This document shows, piece by piece, positions 7,881-16,042 of a stretch of DNA of 24,068 nt. The number at the start of each line of letters is the position of its first letter. Position 1 is the stretch's first letter. Source of the DNA: an uncultured Lachnospiraceae bacterium (lineage in GTDB: Bacteria; Bacillota; Clostridia; Lachnospirales; Lachnospiraceae). The translations under genes and the position numbers were made by a program. Under the pieces are notes generated by a model that worked only from the letters and a program-made list of their open reading frames with translations, was not told the origin of the DNA and did not search any database. The stretch is taken from positions 1 through 24,068 of the forward strand of contig CALGGH010000104.1 in the NCBI GenBank assembly GCA_937916415.1, written 5' to 3'.

Positions 7881-8815
7881 TCCCAGTATCCGGGATTGGC
7901 TGACATTTTGCGCTTTATTCCCTTTGGAAAGAACTTATGCCTGCGCCCGGCCCTGTATCCGAGATATCTGGCTCCGCAGTTTAAGACGAATCCGGGGATC
8001 AGATAGCGCTTGTGGACGTCCCTCAGATAAGTGATGCAGTCCCTGACCAGCCGAGTGCCTTCTTTTTCGGAAGATATGCCGGCAAAAACCTCCGGATGTT
8101 CCACCTGCGAGACTGCCAGGTCAAAATTACGCCTGAACTGCTGCATGCACGTATAATTATGTGAATGATATACCTGAGCCGACGGCGTGTAGGAGATGGA
8201 ATAGCCCTTCCTGACCAGAGCCGCGGCCATGATCATGTCCTCATTAAATATCGTACGTTCTATGAAACCGCCCGCTTCATCATATAATTCGCGGTTATAG
8301 GCAGCGCATACGTTCGAACAAAAGTACGTCTTTATGCCCAAAGTCACGAGATCCTGGGACGATTTGACCCTGGCCTGTGCCGGATAATTAAATTTACGTG
8401 TATATTTTTCGGTTTCACGCGCTCCGGGAGCTGCAAGTTGTCTTGCATAAGACACCGCAATCTGAGGATCTATCTGCAAGGGAGCCATCAAATTCTCAAT
8501 GAGATGGTCGTCATAAGGCAGTGCGTCCTGCGTCATCATCACAAAATAGTCCGCGTCCGACTTAAGGACCGCCATCCTTCTGGTTCCCCCGTGATCGAAG
8601 TCCTTTTTATCTATATGCGTAACTTCCGTTATGTCACGTACGGACCATGGCAGGCTGCGGTTTTTGAGCAGGGCATCATAATAAGCCTGTTCGGTATTGA
8701 TGACGATTATCCTGGATGGCCTGACTGTCTGCGTGCCCAGCAGCTCCAGGCACCGCAGAAACCTCTCATCCGGCTTATAGGTGGGTATGATGACGTCAAT
8801 GCCCGCTGCCATCAT
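7877..8815 (-). CDS. glycosyltransferase family 2, rhamnosyltransferase-like
   Basis: A 312-residue GT-A fold glycosyltransferase. Visible are the nucleotide-sugar start VIIPTYKPDE (8-17), DHGGTRR (74-80; this motif is typical of bacterial rhamnosyltransferases), MTQDALP (94-100, the metal-binding acidic motif), CSNVCAAYNR (166-175), NEDM (191-194) and HSHNYT (217-222). There is no strong membrane segment, so it works at the inner face of the membrane. It overlaps the LCP stop codon by one base (TGATG) and overlaps the acyltransferase start by three, which implies translational coupling. It probably adds a sugar, plausibly rhamnose, to the lipid-linked glycan begun by the phosphotransferase two genes upstream. 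Donor identity is inferred from motif similarity only. Confidence 0.88.
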   Translation of the reverse strand: MMAAGIDVIIPTYKPDERFLRCLELLGTQTVRPSRIIVINTEQAYYDALLKNRSLPWSVRDITEVTHIDKKDFDHGGTRRMAVLKSDADYFVMMTQDALPYDDHLIENLMAPLQIDPQIAVSYARQLAAPGARETEKYTRKFNYPAQARVKSSQDLVTLGIKTYFCSNVCAAYNRELYDEAGGFIERTIFNEDMIMAAALVRKGYSISYTPSAQVYHSHNYTCMQQFRRNFDLAVSQVEHPEVFAGISSEKEGTRLVRDCITYLRDVHKRYLIPGFVLNCGARYLGYRAGRRHKFFPKGIKRKMSANPGYWE

Positions 8816-9906
8816 CAGTTACCTATGTAGCCGTGAGTGTCGGCATATACCTTGTCCGAGCACGTCTGAACCGTGGACGAAGGAGAATAACTCTCGTCAT
8901 TAAACAGGAACCAGTGCAGCCACTTGACGTTATCCGACAGAGTGACAGGCACGACGCACGATCCCTTGGATCCGATGGAGCCGGTAGCCCTCAGGCTTTC
9001 GTTGGGGAAACCGTCCTGTCCGACAACCTTGTATTTATTGATGTCGCCAAGCAACGCGATGATGTCATTCAGGTCAAGTGAAGTATAAACCTCGCTGAAT
9101 ATGTTGTTTGCGATCTGTGTCAGCTGGGACACGTTGGCGGTCTTGGCCTTGTCCATGCAGGCCAGCAGGACGGTACGCTGTCTTTCCGCACGCCTGAAGT
9201 CATCGCCGGCGGTATACCTGATCCTGCAGTATGCGGTTGCCTGGAGTCCGTTCAGCGTCTGGAGTCCGGTCGTGGTAACGGGCGTGATGTTTTCATTAAG
9301 TCCGCCCTTTCCGTTTTCATCCAGGAACATGCTTCGCTGATAGTTGTTCAGATGCTCGATCTCGGCGCTCTCCACGTCGATCGGAACGCCGCCCAGCGCG
9401 TCAACCACGTCTATGAGACCTTCAAAACCGATCGTTATGAAATCAGAGATGTTCATGTCCAGGTTCATGTTCAGCATGTTGATGGCCTGTTCGGGGCCTC
9501 CCTTGGCATATGCCGCATTACATTTGTTATAAGAGTCATTGCCAAGGTTTAAGTAGGTGTCACGGTATACGCTGACCAGCCTGATCTCTCCGGTATCCTG
9601 GTCTATGCTGGCGATCATGATCGTATCGCTACGGGTGTTCTTATTCAGCTGGTTGGCCCTCGAGTCAACGCCGAAAAGCGCTATGTTCCAGTATCCCTTC
9701 ATGGTCGTCTCTTCAGCTTCCTTGACGGAATCATTGATGACGATCTCTTCTTCCTTTATCTCCACCTTGCCGGTCTCGGTAGTCTTGGTGGTGAAATACA
9801 GAACCAGCGCGGCAGCGCCCAGGATCAGCAGCTCCATTATAAAGATGATGACCTTGGCGGCCGTGCTCAGTCCTTTCTTTTTGTGCTTTTTCTTTTTAGC
9901 AGCCAT
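8815..9906 (-). CDS. LCP (LytR-CpsA-Psr) family glycopolymer ligase
   Basis: A 363-residue membrane-anchored extracellular enzyme. It has a Lys-rich cytoplasmic N-terminus (2-11), one membrane helix (about 18-38), and then the LCP domain. That domain shows NIALFGVDSR (74-83), RSDTIMIASID (92-102), VSVYRDTYL (111-119) and RYTAGDDFRRAERQR (230-244), which carry the Asp and Arg residues that bind the pyrophosphate and metal in this family. LCP proteins transfer undecaprenyl-linked glycopolymers to peptidoglycan. It follows the priming phosphotransferase by 21 bases, with a GGAGG site, and overlaps the GT2 gene, so it is the likely wall-attachment step for the polymer made by this operon. The C-terminal region after residue 290 is less conserved. 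Confidence 0.93.
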   Translation of the reverse strand: MAAKKKKHKKKGLSTAAKVIIFIMELLILGAAALVLYFTTKTTETGKVEIKEEEIVINDSVKEAEETTMKGYWNIALFGVDSRANQLNKNTRSDTIMIASIDQDTGEIRLVSVYRDTYLNLGNDSYNKCNAAYAKGGPEQAINMLNMNLDMNISDFITIGFEGLIDVVDALGGVPIDVESAEIEHLNNYQRSMFLDENGKGGLNENITPVTTTGLQTLNGLQATAYCRIRYTAGDDFRRAERQRTVLLACMDKAKTANVSQLTQIANNIFSEVYTSLDLNDIIALLGDINKYKVVGQDGFPNESLRATGSIGSKGSCVVPVTLSDNVKWLHWFLFNDESYSPSSTVQTCSDKVYADTHGYIGN

Positions 9907-9927
9907 TATGCAGTTCCTCCCTATGCA

Positions 9928-11328
9928 TCAATATGCATTTTTATCTATGAAAACCCTGAATACGGTAAGCAGTATTATCTTCACGTCAAACCACAGGTTC
10001 CAGTTCTCTATGTAGTATATGTCATGCTCGACGCGCCGCTTGATGGACGTGTCGCCGCGATATCCGTTGATCTGGGCCCAGCCCGTCAGTCCCGGCCGGA
10101 CCTGATGCTTGACCATGTATCTCGGAATCTCTTCCTTAAATTTCTCCACGAACTGCGGCCTCTCGGGCCTCGGCCCCACCACGCTCATGTCTCCCTTTAG
10201 CACGTTAAAAAACTGAGGCAGCTCGTCGATGCTGTATTTCCTGATGAACCGCCCGACCTTGGTAACCCTTGGGTCGTCCTTGGTGGTCCATTCCTTGGAT
10301 TCGGTCTCCTTTTTCTGGACGATCATGGAACGGAACTTGTACATCATGAAGGGCTTGTTGTGCAGGCCCACCCTTTCCTGCCTGAACATGACGGGACCGG
10401 GCGAGGTGAACTTGACCGCCAGTGCAGTCACGAGCATGACCGGAGAAGTCAATATGATCGCCAATATGGAGAAAATAAGGTCAAACAGCCTCTTTACGGC
10501 CTTGTTGAAAGGATCCGCCAGCGGCACGTTCCTGATGTTGACCACGCTCAGGCCCAGCACGTCCTCGGTATAGGGATTTGCCGGGAACAGGGAGTTGTAA
10601 TCCGGAATGAACTTGGTATGCACGCCGGACTTTTCACACATGGACACTATTTTTTCCAGTTTGTCGTAATCCCCCAGGGCCAGTGAGATGTCAATCTCGT
10701 CCAGCTTGTTCTCCGGCAGGATTATCTCCAGGTTGTCTATCGAGCCCAGCACCTTAACGCCCCTGTACAGGGTGCCGGCGGGCACGTGATCGTCCAGTAT
10801 GCCCCTGATCACGTATCCCCACTGGGGATTGTTGCTCACGCGGTTAATGTATTCCTCAGCGGCACGCGAATACCCGATCATCAATATGTACTTGATGTTA
10901 TAGCCCTTGCGGCGGAAATACTCGAGCAGGCTCCTGAGCAGGCTTCTCATCACGGTGGTCAGAACCACGTTGATTCCAAAGAATATCAGGATCAGCATTC
11001 TCGAGAAATGGATCATCTTGATCACGTACAGGATGACCACGAAACCGATCATGCCGATGACGTTGGCCTGCACTATGTTGATGATCTCATACCTGCGCAG
11101 CGTCGCACGCTTGGGCGTGTAGAGATTCATCATGTAATACAGCAGCACGTATCCGGGCACTATGAACCAGAGCGCCATCATATACTGCTCGGTGGTCAGG
11201 CCGGGCACTTCCTCAACCCAGGGGGCACCAAACTTGAAATACCACGCCAGCAGATATGATCCCGCAACCACGATTCCATCCAATATCAGATGCAATTGAT
11301 TGAAATACTTCTGGTTATTTTTGATCAT
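9928..11328 (-). CDS. polyprenyl-phosphate sugar-1-phosphate transferase (WbaP/WcaJ type)
   Basis: A 466-residue enzyme that starts lipid-linked glycan synthesis by moving a hexose-1-phosphate from a UDP-sugar to undecaprenyl phosphate. It has four N-terminal membrane helices within 10-125, a Rossmann-like CoA-binding-type domain (145-265), and the C-terminal bacterial sugar transferase domain. The last includes KRLFDLIFS (279-287) with a re-entrant helix, RQERVG (316-321), YKFRSM (330-335), SIDELPQ (366-372), DMSVVGPRPERP (380-391) and RPGLTGWAQINGYRG (411-425). It is full length. It is first in the minus-strand operon, so it primes the polymer. The start at 11328 has no ribosome site at normal spacing (the nearest AGGAG is 15 bases away), and the promoter predicts an almost leaderless RNA. 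Glucose or galactose are the commonest substrates, but the sugar is not decided here. Confidence 0.92.
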   Translation of the reverse strand: MIKNNQKYFNQLHLILDGIVVAGSYLLAWYFKFGAPWVEEVPGLTTEQYMMALWFIVPGYVLLYYMMNLYTPKRATLRRYEIINIVQANVIGMIGFVVILYVIKMIHFSRMLILIFFGINVVLTTVMRSLLRSLLEYFRRKGYNIKYILMIGYSRAAEEYINRVSNNPQWGYVIRGILDDHVPAGTLYRGVKVLGSIDNLEIILPENKLDEIDISLALGDYDKLEKIVSMCEKSGVHTKFIPDYNSLFPANPYTEDVLGLSVVNIRNVPLADPFNKAVKRLFDLIFSILAIILTSPVMLVTALAVKFTSPGPVMFRQERVGLHNKPFMMYKFRSMIVQKKETESKEWTTKDDPRVTKVGRFIRKYSIDELPQFFNVLKGDMSVVGPRPERPQFVEKFKEEIPRYMVKHQVRPGLTGWAQINGYRGDTSIKRRVEHDIYYIENWNLWFDVKIILLTVFRVFIDKNAY

Positions 11329-11337
11329 ATCTATATA

Positions 11338-11366
11338 ATTCTACTCCTAATCATGGCAAATCACAA
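11338..11366 (-). promoter_or_regulatory. promoter of the glycopolymer operon, almost leaderless
   Basis: Minus strand: TTGTGA (11366-11361), a 17-base spacer, and TAGAAT (11343-11338). The ATG at 11328 begins only 10 bases after the -10 box, so the RNA would have a leader of at most a few bases. The AGGAG in this gap lies inside the spacer and would not be transcribed. Confidence 0.45.
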
Positions 11367-11397
11367 GATTTAGGTATAAAATACATATAAATCACAA
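11358..11397. repeat. 9-bp direct repeat in a divergent promoter region
   Basis: AAATCACAA occurs at 11358-11366 and 11389-11397, exactly 31 bases apart (about three helical turns), on the same face of the DNA. The copy at 11358 contains the -35 of the phosphotransferase promoter. The stretch between the divergent genes (11329-11461) is AT-rich up to about 11404 and holds TATAAA-like boxes on the plus strand, but no clear plus-strand promoter. Confidence 0.4.
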
Positions 11398-11450
11398 AAT
11401 ATTGATGCGATCACGTCTGACATGCCGTACGGAGCATCACTCCATGCGGC

Positions 11451-11455
11451 GGAGG
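11451..11455 (+). promoter_or_regulatory. ribosome binding site deciding the first DUF3880 start
   Basis: GGAGG on the plus strand, six bases before the ATG at 11462 (and three before an adjacent ATG at 11459). It argues against upstream in-frame starts at 11402 (TTG) and 11405 (ATG), which have no such site. Confidence 0.7.
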
Positions 11456-11461
11456 ATAATG

Positions 11462-12700
11462 ATGAACGTAGTATTTCACAGGTACAACAGCATATGCGAA
11501 CCCGGTTACGTCGACGCGTTCAAGGCCCTGGGCCTAAGCGTGATCGAGGACCGTCAGGAAATGACGGACAAGAACATCCCTCCTGACGTCAGGATAAAGA
11601 CGATCGCGGAGCTGATTCTTAAAGAACGCCCGCTATTTGTTTTCAGCATCAATTTCTTTCCTTATATATCGGACATTTGTGAAAAACTGAACTGCCTGTA
11701 CGTCTGCGTGAGCGTAGACTGTCCGGTGGCAGAGCTGTCGTCACGGTCGATCCGCAATTCCCACAACCGGATCTTTTTGTTCGACCATGCGCAGTATCTT
11801 GAAACGGTGAGCGAAAACCCGGGAGGAGTATTTCATCTGCCGCTGGGCGTTATGTACGGCGACAGGGAATACGTGGAGCCGGGCTCATTTACGTATGACG
11901 TCTCCTTCATCGGATCCCTATATGAAGAGAAAAACCCGTATTCGGACATGTTCGGCAAGCTCTCTCCGCGCGTTCAGGGCCTATGTGAGGGGCTTCTCGG
12001 AGCCCAGGAGCTGCTCGGAGGAATGGATCTGCTGGAAACGATCTTCGGGGGCGCGGCCGGAGACCTCCATGGGCAGAAAATAATTGATGAGATTTTATCT
12101 GAAGTCAGAGATTTCGTGCCCGACGTGCTAAAGGATGACGGGCTATACGTCACCGGCATGAGCTCATGCTGGGCGCTTAACAACTGTTTCGGATTCGAGC
12201 TGACGGTCCGTGACCGCATGACGCTGATCGCCACCCTGGCGGAGGGCCTGGCCGGAGAGGCCGGCGTGCATCTCTTTACCCGCAGCAGCACGGACGGGCT
12301 AAGGCGCATGGCACCGTCCCTGATCACTCACGGAGGGGTGTCCACCCTGACGGAAATGCCCGGCGTCATCCGTTCAAGCCGGATAAACCTCAACACCACC
12401 ATGCGGCCGATACGCACGGGACTGCCGCAGCGCATCTGGGACGTGCTCGGCTTCGGCGGGTTCCTGCTCACGAACTGGCAGAGCGAGATTCCCGACTCCC
12501 TGACCGTGGGAACACACCTGGAAGCATACGAAACGCCCGAGGAGGCGATCGAAAAAATCAGGCATTATCTTTCAAACGAGGATGAGCGCATGGAGATCGC
12601 GAGACGCGGCCACGCCGAAGCCGTCAGCCGCCACGGGGTCCTGAACAGGGTTGCCGTGATGATCGAACGCATCACGGCGTCCATTGAGCGGCATACGTGA
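11462..12700 (+). CDS. DUF3880 / CgeB-like glycosyltransferase (copy 1)
   Basis: A 412-residue cytoplasmic protein of the CgeB/DUF3880 group with a C-terminal GT-B domain of the Glyco_trans_1_2 kind. The N-terminal half opens MNVVFHRYNS and includes VFSINFFPYISDIC; the centre has the family signature DVSFIGSLYEEKN; the C-terminal half has SSRINLNTTMRPIRTGLPQR followed by DVLGFGGFLLTNWQSE, which resembles the nucleotide-sugar site of GT4-like enzymes. It is clearly paralogous to the convergent gene at 12702-13886 (FIGSLYEEK against FVGSLYDEK; SSRINLN in both). It stands alone on the plus strand, and its stop is one base from the stop of its paralog. Much of its second half looks more GC-rich than its neighbours. 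Sugar and acceptor are unknown. Confidence 0.85.
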   Translation: MNVVFHRYNSICEPGYVDAFKALGLSVIEDRQEMTDKNIPPDVRIKTIAELILKERPLFVFSINFFPYISDICEKLNCLYVCVSVDCPVAELSSRSIRNSHNRIFLFDHAQYLETVSENPGGVFHLPLGVMYGDREYVEPGSFTYDVSFIGSLYEEKNPYSDMFGKLSPRVQGLCEGLLGAQELLGGMDLLETIFGGAAGDLHGQKIIDEILSEVRDFVPDVLKDDGLYVTGMSSCWALNNCFGFELTVRDRMTLIATLAEGLAGEAGVHLFTRSSTDGLRRMAPSLITHGGVSTLTEMPGVIRSSRINLNTTMRPIRTGLPQRIWDVLGFGGFLLTNWQSEIPDSLTVGTHLEAYETPEEAIEKIRHYLSNEDERMEIARRGHAEAVSRHGVLNRVAVMIERITASIERHT

Positions 12701-12701
12701 T

Positions 12702-13886
12702 TTAACTTTGGGAGATGCCGAATTGATCAGCTTTTCCCAACATTTCTTCGGCCCTGTGCACGTAGGTATGGGCCTCACGGATCCTTTGCAGGCCATTTTC
12801 GGCTATTTCCCGTCTTTCGGCCTCATGTGCCAGATAGTATTCGCATTTGTCAAGCATGTCAGGCAGCCCGTCATAGGCGACGTAATCCCTGCCATCCTCG
12901 AATAAACCCGCAAAATCCCCCGCATGGGAAGACAGCAGGAATCCTCCCGCTCCCATTATCTCAAAGCACCTGAGCGGAATGCCGTTCACGATGCTCCTCA
13001 GTGAGACGTTCAGGTTGATCCGGCTCGAATTGTATACCGCCGGGGCCTCTCCGTACGGGTCTATGGGGCCGTGGTTTACGCAGCCGGGGATCCTGACGGT
13101 CTTATCCCCGGTATAAAGAGCAACGTTTCCGAGCCTGTTCCCAAGCATGGTCAGGGCATCACGCCTCTCCTCCGCCGTGATCTTGCGGTTGATCACGTAT
13201 TCCGCAAATAACGTGCGTGTCGTGATCGCGCTGTCAGCGCCGGGCTGAAGGGGCAGGGATTCCTGCATTTCCTTGATGACCGAATCAGTCAACAGGCTTT
13301 CGACCAGGTTAACCCCGTACAGCTGCTTCTGGCTCTCCATGATCCCGCGCAGGTAACCGGACGTCCGGTCTGAGACGCCGCGGCTCATCATGCGGTCATA
13401 GAAATTATGCTTTTCATCATAAAGGGAACCCACAAATGCAACGTCCGTTTTGTAACGACCGGTTGCAAGGCATCCTGCATCAGAAGACGGAGTTGCAGCC
13501 ATCGGAAGATAACTAATGGTTTTTATGCCCTGTGAATGAAATTTCAGATACGTGTCTGAGTCAAATACGTAGACGTGGTTGGTCGGCAGCAGGATCGTAT
13601 GCGAATAAAGCTGAACGCATGGATTGTCATATACCCATGCATAATAATCCAATCCAATATCAGCTGTTTTTTTTGCCACGTTCGGAAAATAATTAAAGCC
13701 AAAGACAATGTCAGGAGAACGTTTGGCCGCCTCACTGCCAAGCTTGAGTCCGATCTCGTCGCCCAGCAGCTCCTCCTGGCTGGTGCTCAGGGGCGCCACC
13801 TCGTGACCAAGCTGCCTAAAGGCACTGATCATCCCGTCTGTTCCAAAATTCTCCCACGTCAGAAAAAGGATCTTCATAATCTTCAC
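12702..13886 (-). CDS. DUF3880 / CgeB-like glycosyltransferase (copy 2)
   Basis: A 394-residue protein of the same family as the plus-strand gene beside it. The N-terminal part opens MKIMKILFLTWENFG and includes IVFGFNYFPNVAKK and YYAWVYDNPC. The centre carries DVAFVGSLYDEKHN; the C-terminal GT-B part carries SSRINLNVSLRSIVNGIPLR and FEIMGAGGFLLSSHAGD. It starts at a GTG (13886) preceded by AAGGCGG; an ATG three codons later (13877) is less well placed. It is last in the murL-like, murD-like, HAD operon, 23 bases after the HAD gene. It probably glycosylates a wall precursor or surface polymer; that is inferred from position only. Confidence 0.85.
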   Translation of the reverse strand: MKIMKILFLTWENFGTDGMISAFRQLGHEVAPLSTSQEELLGDEIGLKLGSEAAKRSPDIVFGFNYFPNVAKKTADIGLDYYAWVYDNPCVQLYSHTILLPTNHVYVFDSDTYLKFHSQGIKTISYLPMAATPSSDAGCLATGRYKTDVAFVGSLYDEKHNFYDRMMSRGVSDRTSGYLRGIMESQKQLYGVNLVESLLTDSVIKEMQESLPLQPGADSAITTRTLFAEYVINRKITAEERRDALTMLGNRLGNVALYTGDKTVRIPGCVNHGPIDPYGEAPAVYNSSRINLNVSLRSIVNGIPLRCFEIMGAGGFLLSSHAGDFAGLFEDGRDYVAYDGLPDMLDKCEYYLAHEAERREIAENGLQRIREAHTYVHRAEEMLGKADQFGISQS

Positions 13887-13909
13887 GCGCCGCCTTCTTC
13901 AAAAAGGCA

Positions 13910-14818
13910 TCAGTCAGCCTTCGCCCGGCCCGCTGCTTCATTGGCGCAGGCAAACTTTACGTTTTCAAGGCTTTCGTTCTCGGCCGTCCGCCTGATGATG
14001 TTCTTGATGAGCCCGTCAAGTTCCCCGCCTTCATTGTAATCGGCCGGAGCGAAATAGTTGATGCGGTTGTTCCGCATCATCCGGTACACCTTGGCCTTGT
14101 CATGGGTGTCGGGATCGTATACGCCTATGCTGTGTCCGCCATACGAGCTCACCAGCTTCATGCATGGTATGTCCGTGTCGCTGTCGCCGATGTAGACCAT
14201 GTTCCTAAAGGGCACCCTGAGCTCATCCGGAGCAAAATAATCGTTCACGCCGGGATCATTCACGTCGAGCACTCCCTTTTCAATCCTGAACAAAAATTGA
14301 GTCTTGTTTGTATAATTGACCGCCTGCGCCGGCCAGATGGCTATGCCCTTGTTGTTATAATAGAACGAACTCGCGTATATTTTCTTGAAAGCGCCCGCGC
14401 GTGCGGGAATGGTTCCCTCGATCATCTCCTTTAGGCCCGATGAGATGATGTAGTGCTCCACTATGACGCCTGACTCCTCTCCGTAAGTCCGGATGCGCTC
14501 AAACCACGTCTCGACGCCGGGAAATAGCTTGACCTTGCTGCCGTAATCGGCCAGGACCTCCTGCTTGAACAGCCTGATCCCCTCGGCGTACTCCTTCATC
14601 ATGTACATGTACGCCAGGTTGGAATCCATCTCGTTGTCGAAGCTTAAGTCATTGGTCTCTGCCCAAAAGCTGTCCACGTTGTCACCATAGACGTCCTGAA
14701 TGTACCCCTGCGCCTGCATGTCATTGGGTGACAGCGTCTTGTCGAAGTCATAGCAGATGGCCAGGACCGGTTTGTCTTCCCTGGTTTCCCTTACAAAAGT
14801 TCTCGTTCCGGCTGACAT
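13910..14818 (-). CDS. HAD-superfamily phosphatase
   Basis: A 302-residue haloacid-dehalogenase-type hydrolase. Catalytic motifs are all present: DFDKT (24-28, nucleophile and acid Asp), ISSG (125-128), Lys172 in NYTNKTQ, and GDSDTD (211-216). The cap lies between motifs I and II (about 35-115). The fold resembles phosphoserine-phosphatase-like HADs. An upstream open frame of 69 codons exists, but it is Arg-rich, lies inside the ligase gene in another frame, and looks like chance. The ATG at 14818 lies one base past the ligase stop and is chosen. Being between a MurD-like ligase and a DUF3880 glycosyltransferase, it may remove a phosphate from a sugar or nucleotide intermediate; the substrate is not known. 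Confidence 0.88.
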   Translation of the reverse strand: MSAGTRTFVRETREDKPVLAICYDFDKTLSPNDMQAQGYIQDVYGDNVDSFWAETNDLSFDNEMDSNLAYMYMMKEYAEGIRLFKQEVLADYGSKVKLFPGVETWFERIRTYGEESGVIVEHYIISSGLKEMIEGTIPARAGAFKKIYASSFYYNNKGIAIWPAQAVNYTNKTQFLFRIEKGVLDVNDPGVNDYFAPDELRVPFRNMVYIGDSDTDIPCMKLVSSYGGHSIGVYDPDTHDKAKVYRMMRNNRINYFAPADYNEGGELDGLIKNIIRRTAENESLENVKFACANEAAGRAKAD

Positions 14819-14819
14819 C

Positions 14820-16007
14820 TCATACCCCCGCGTAATCCTTGAACATCTCGCCTCTTTGTTCAAAATTCTTGAAATATCCGTATGACGCCGAAGCCGGGCT
14901 AAGAAGTATCGCCTTGCCCGGCGGCGTGATCTCGGCCGCATACCTGACCGCGGCCTCCAGCGTTTCCATATAATGAACGTTGTCCATGTCTCCCACGGCA
15001 TCATATATCCGGCGTCCCGAATCATAGGAGCATACGTACTGGTATTCGGGATGTGCCAGCATGTAATCCGTAAGCTCCGTATAGTCTATGCCCCTGTCCA
15101 TTCCTCCGAGCAGGATCGTATGCGCTTCCGGCACGGCTTCAAGGGCCCTTATCGCCGCATCAGGGATCGTTGAGATGGAATCATCATAATACCTGACGCC
15201 GTCCTTTTCGCCTATGAACTTGAGCCTGTGGGGCAATCCCTCAAAACCTGACAGCGAAGCTATCACCTCGTCCCTGTCATACCCCAGGATCTCAGTCGCT
15301 ATGCGTATCACAAAGTTAGCATTACTAACGTTATGTTTGCCGAACACCTTCAGGCCGTACTCCCCTGACGTATCATAAGGCATGTGGATAACTTTTGCGC
15401 TGGTCTCAATGGGAGGCACCTGGTCGCCAACCACAAAATAATCCTCTTCATCCTGGAACCTGGTAATGTTCTGCTTGGCCCTGAAGTACTTTTCAAAGGT
15501 CCCGTAATAATCCAGATGTTCCTCATAAAGGTTCAGAAATACGGCAACATGCGGGGATACCTTGATCTTGGCCAGCTGATGGCATGACATCTCGAACACG
15601 ACGGTCGTGTTGTCATCCACCTCGTCGAAATAGTTAAGGCAGGGCTCTCCGATGTTGCCCAAAAGGATGGTTTTACCGGGATTCACACGGGTTAAAACAT
15701 GATTTAGCATAGCGGAAGTCGTGCTTTTGCCTTTGGTTCCGGTGATGCCTATGACCTTGTCCCTGTGCTCTTCCAGAAAGAGTTCCGTCTGTGACGTGTA
15801 TTTGGGAGCATCGTCCTCCATGGGGATTCCGGGGCTCTTTACGATCAGGTCATACTTATCCTCATCGATCTCTTCCCGCTTGCCCTCAAAGACTTCAATC
15901 AGCGCAGGCTGACAGCATCTCTTGAGAAACAGCCTGGTGGACTGACCTTCCCTGCCATATCCCCATATCAGTATCTTCTTGCCGCTTAGTTTCTCTGCTA
16001 CTCCCAT
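14820..16007 (-). CDS. murD2: MurD-like ligase, probable UDP-MurNAc-L-alanine--L-glutamate ligase (MurD2)
   Basis: A 395-residue Mur ligase with all three domains. The Rossmann-like N-domain has ILIWGYGREGQST (12-24) and the MurD-type VKSPGIP (56-62). The ATP domain has GITGTKGKST (87-96), EMSCHQL (139-145) and NLYEEHLDYY (159-168). The C-domain has GLPHRLKFIG (257-266), YYDDSISTIPDA (273-284), LLGGMDRGIDY (299-309) and LLSPASASYGYFKNFEQRG (368-386). It is shorter than most MurD (about 440-460). An AGGA site precedes its ATG. It follows the MurL-like epimerase by 35 bases. That pairing is the known arrangement of MurD2, which adds L-Glu rather than D-Glu to UDP-MurNAc-L-Ala in the cytoplasm, with MurL then inverting it. 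Ligase membership is certain. The L-Glu preference is inferred from the neighbour, since the active-site motifs alone do not separate MurD from MurD2. Confidence 0.8.
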   Translation of the reverse strand: MGVAEKLSGKKILIWGYGREGQSTRLFLKRCCQPALIEVFEGKREEIDEDKYDLIVKSPGIPMEDDAPKYTSQTELFLEEHRDKVIGITGTKGKSTTSAMLNHVLTRVNPGKTILLGNIGEPCLNYFDEVDDNTTVVFEMSCHQLAKIKVSPHVAVFLNLYEEHLDYYGTFEKYFRAKQNITRFQDEEDYFVVGDQVPPIETSAKVIHMPYDTSGEYGLKVFGKHNVSNANFVIRIATEILGYDRDEVIASLSGFEGLPHRLKFIGEKDGVRYYDDSISTIPDAAIRALEAVPEAHTILLGGMDRGIDYTELTDYMLAHPEYQYVCSYDSGRRIYDAVGDMDNVHYMETLEAAVRYAAEITPPGKAILLSPASASYGYFKNFEQRGEMFKDYAGV

Positions 16008-16042
16008 TTAAATCCTGATTTCCATGGCGCACATGATCCGCG

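Noticed and set aside
14819..15025. N-terminal extension of the HAD gene to 15025
   Set aside because: The extra 69 residues are Arg-rich and overlap the MurD-like gene in another frame; a well-placed ATG at 14818 just past the ligase stop fits the HAD family start.
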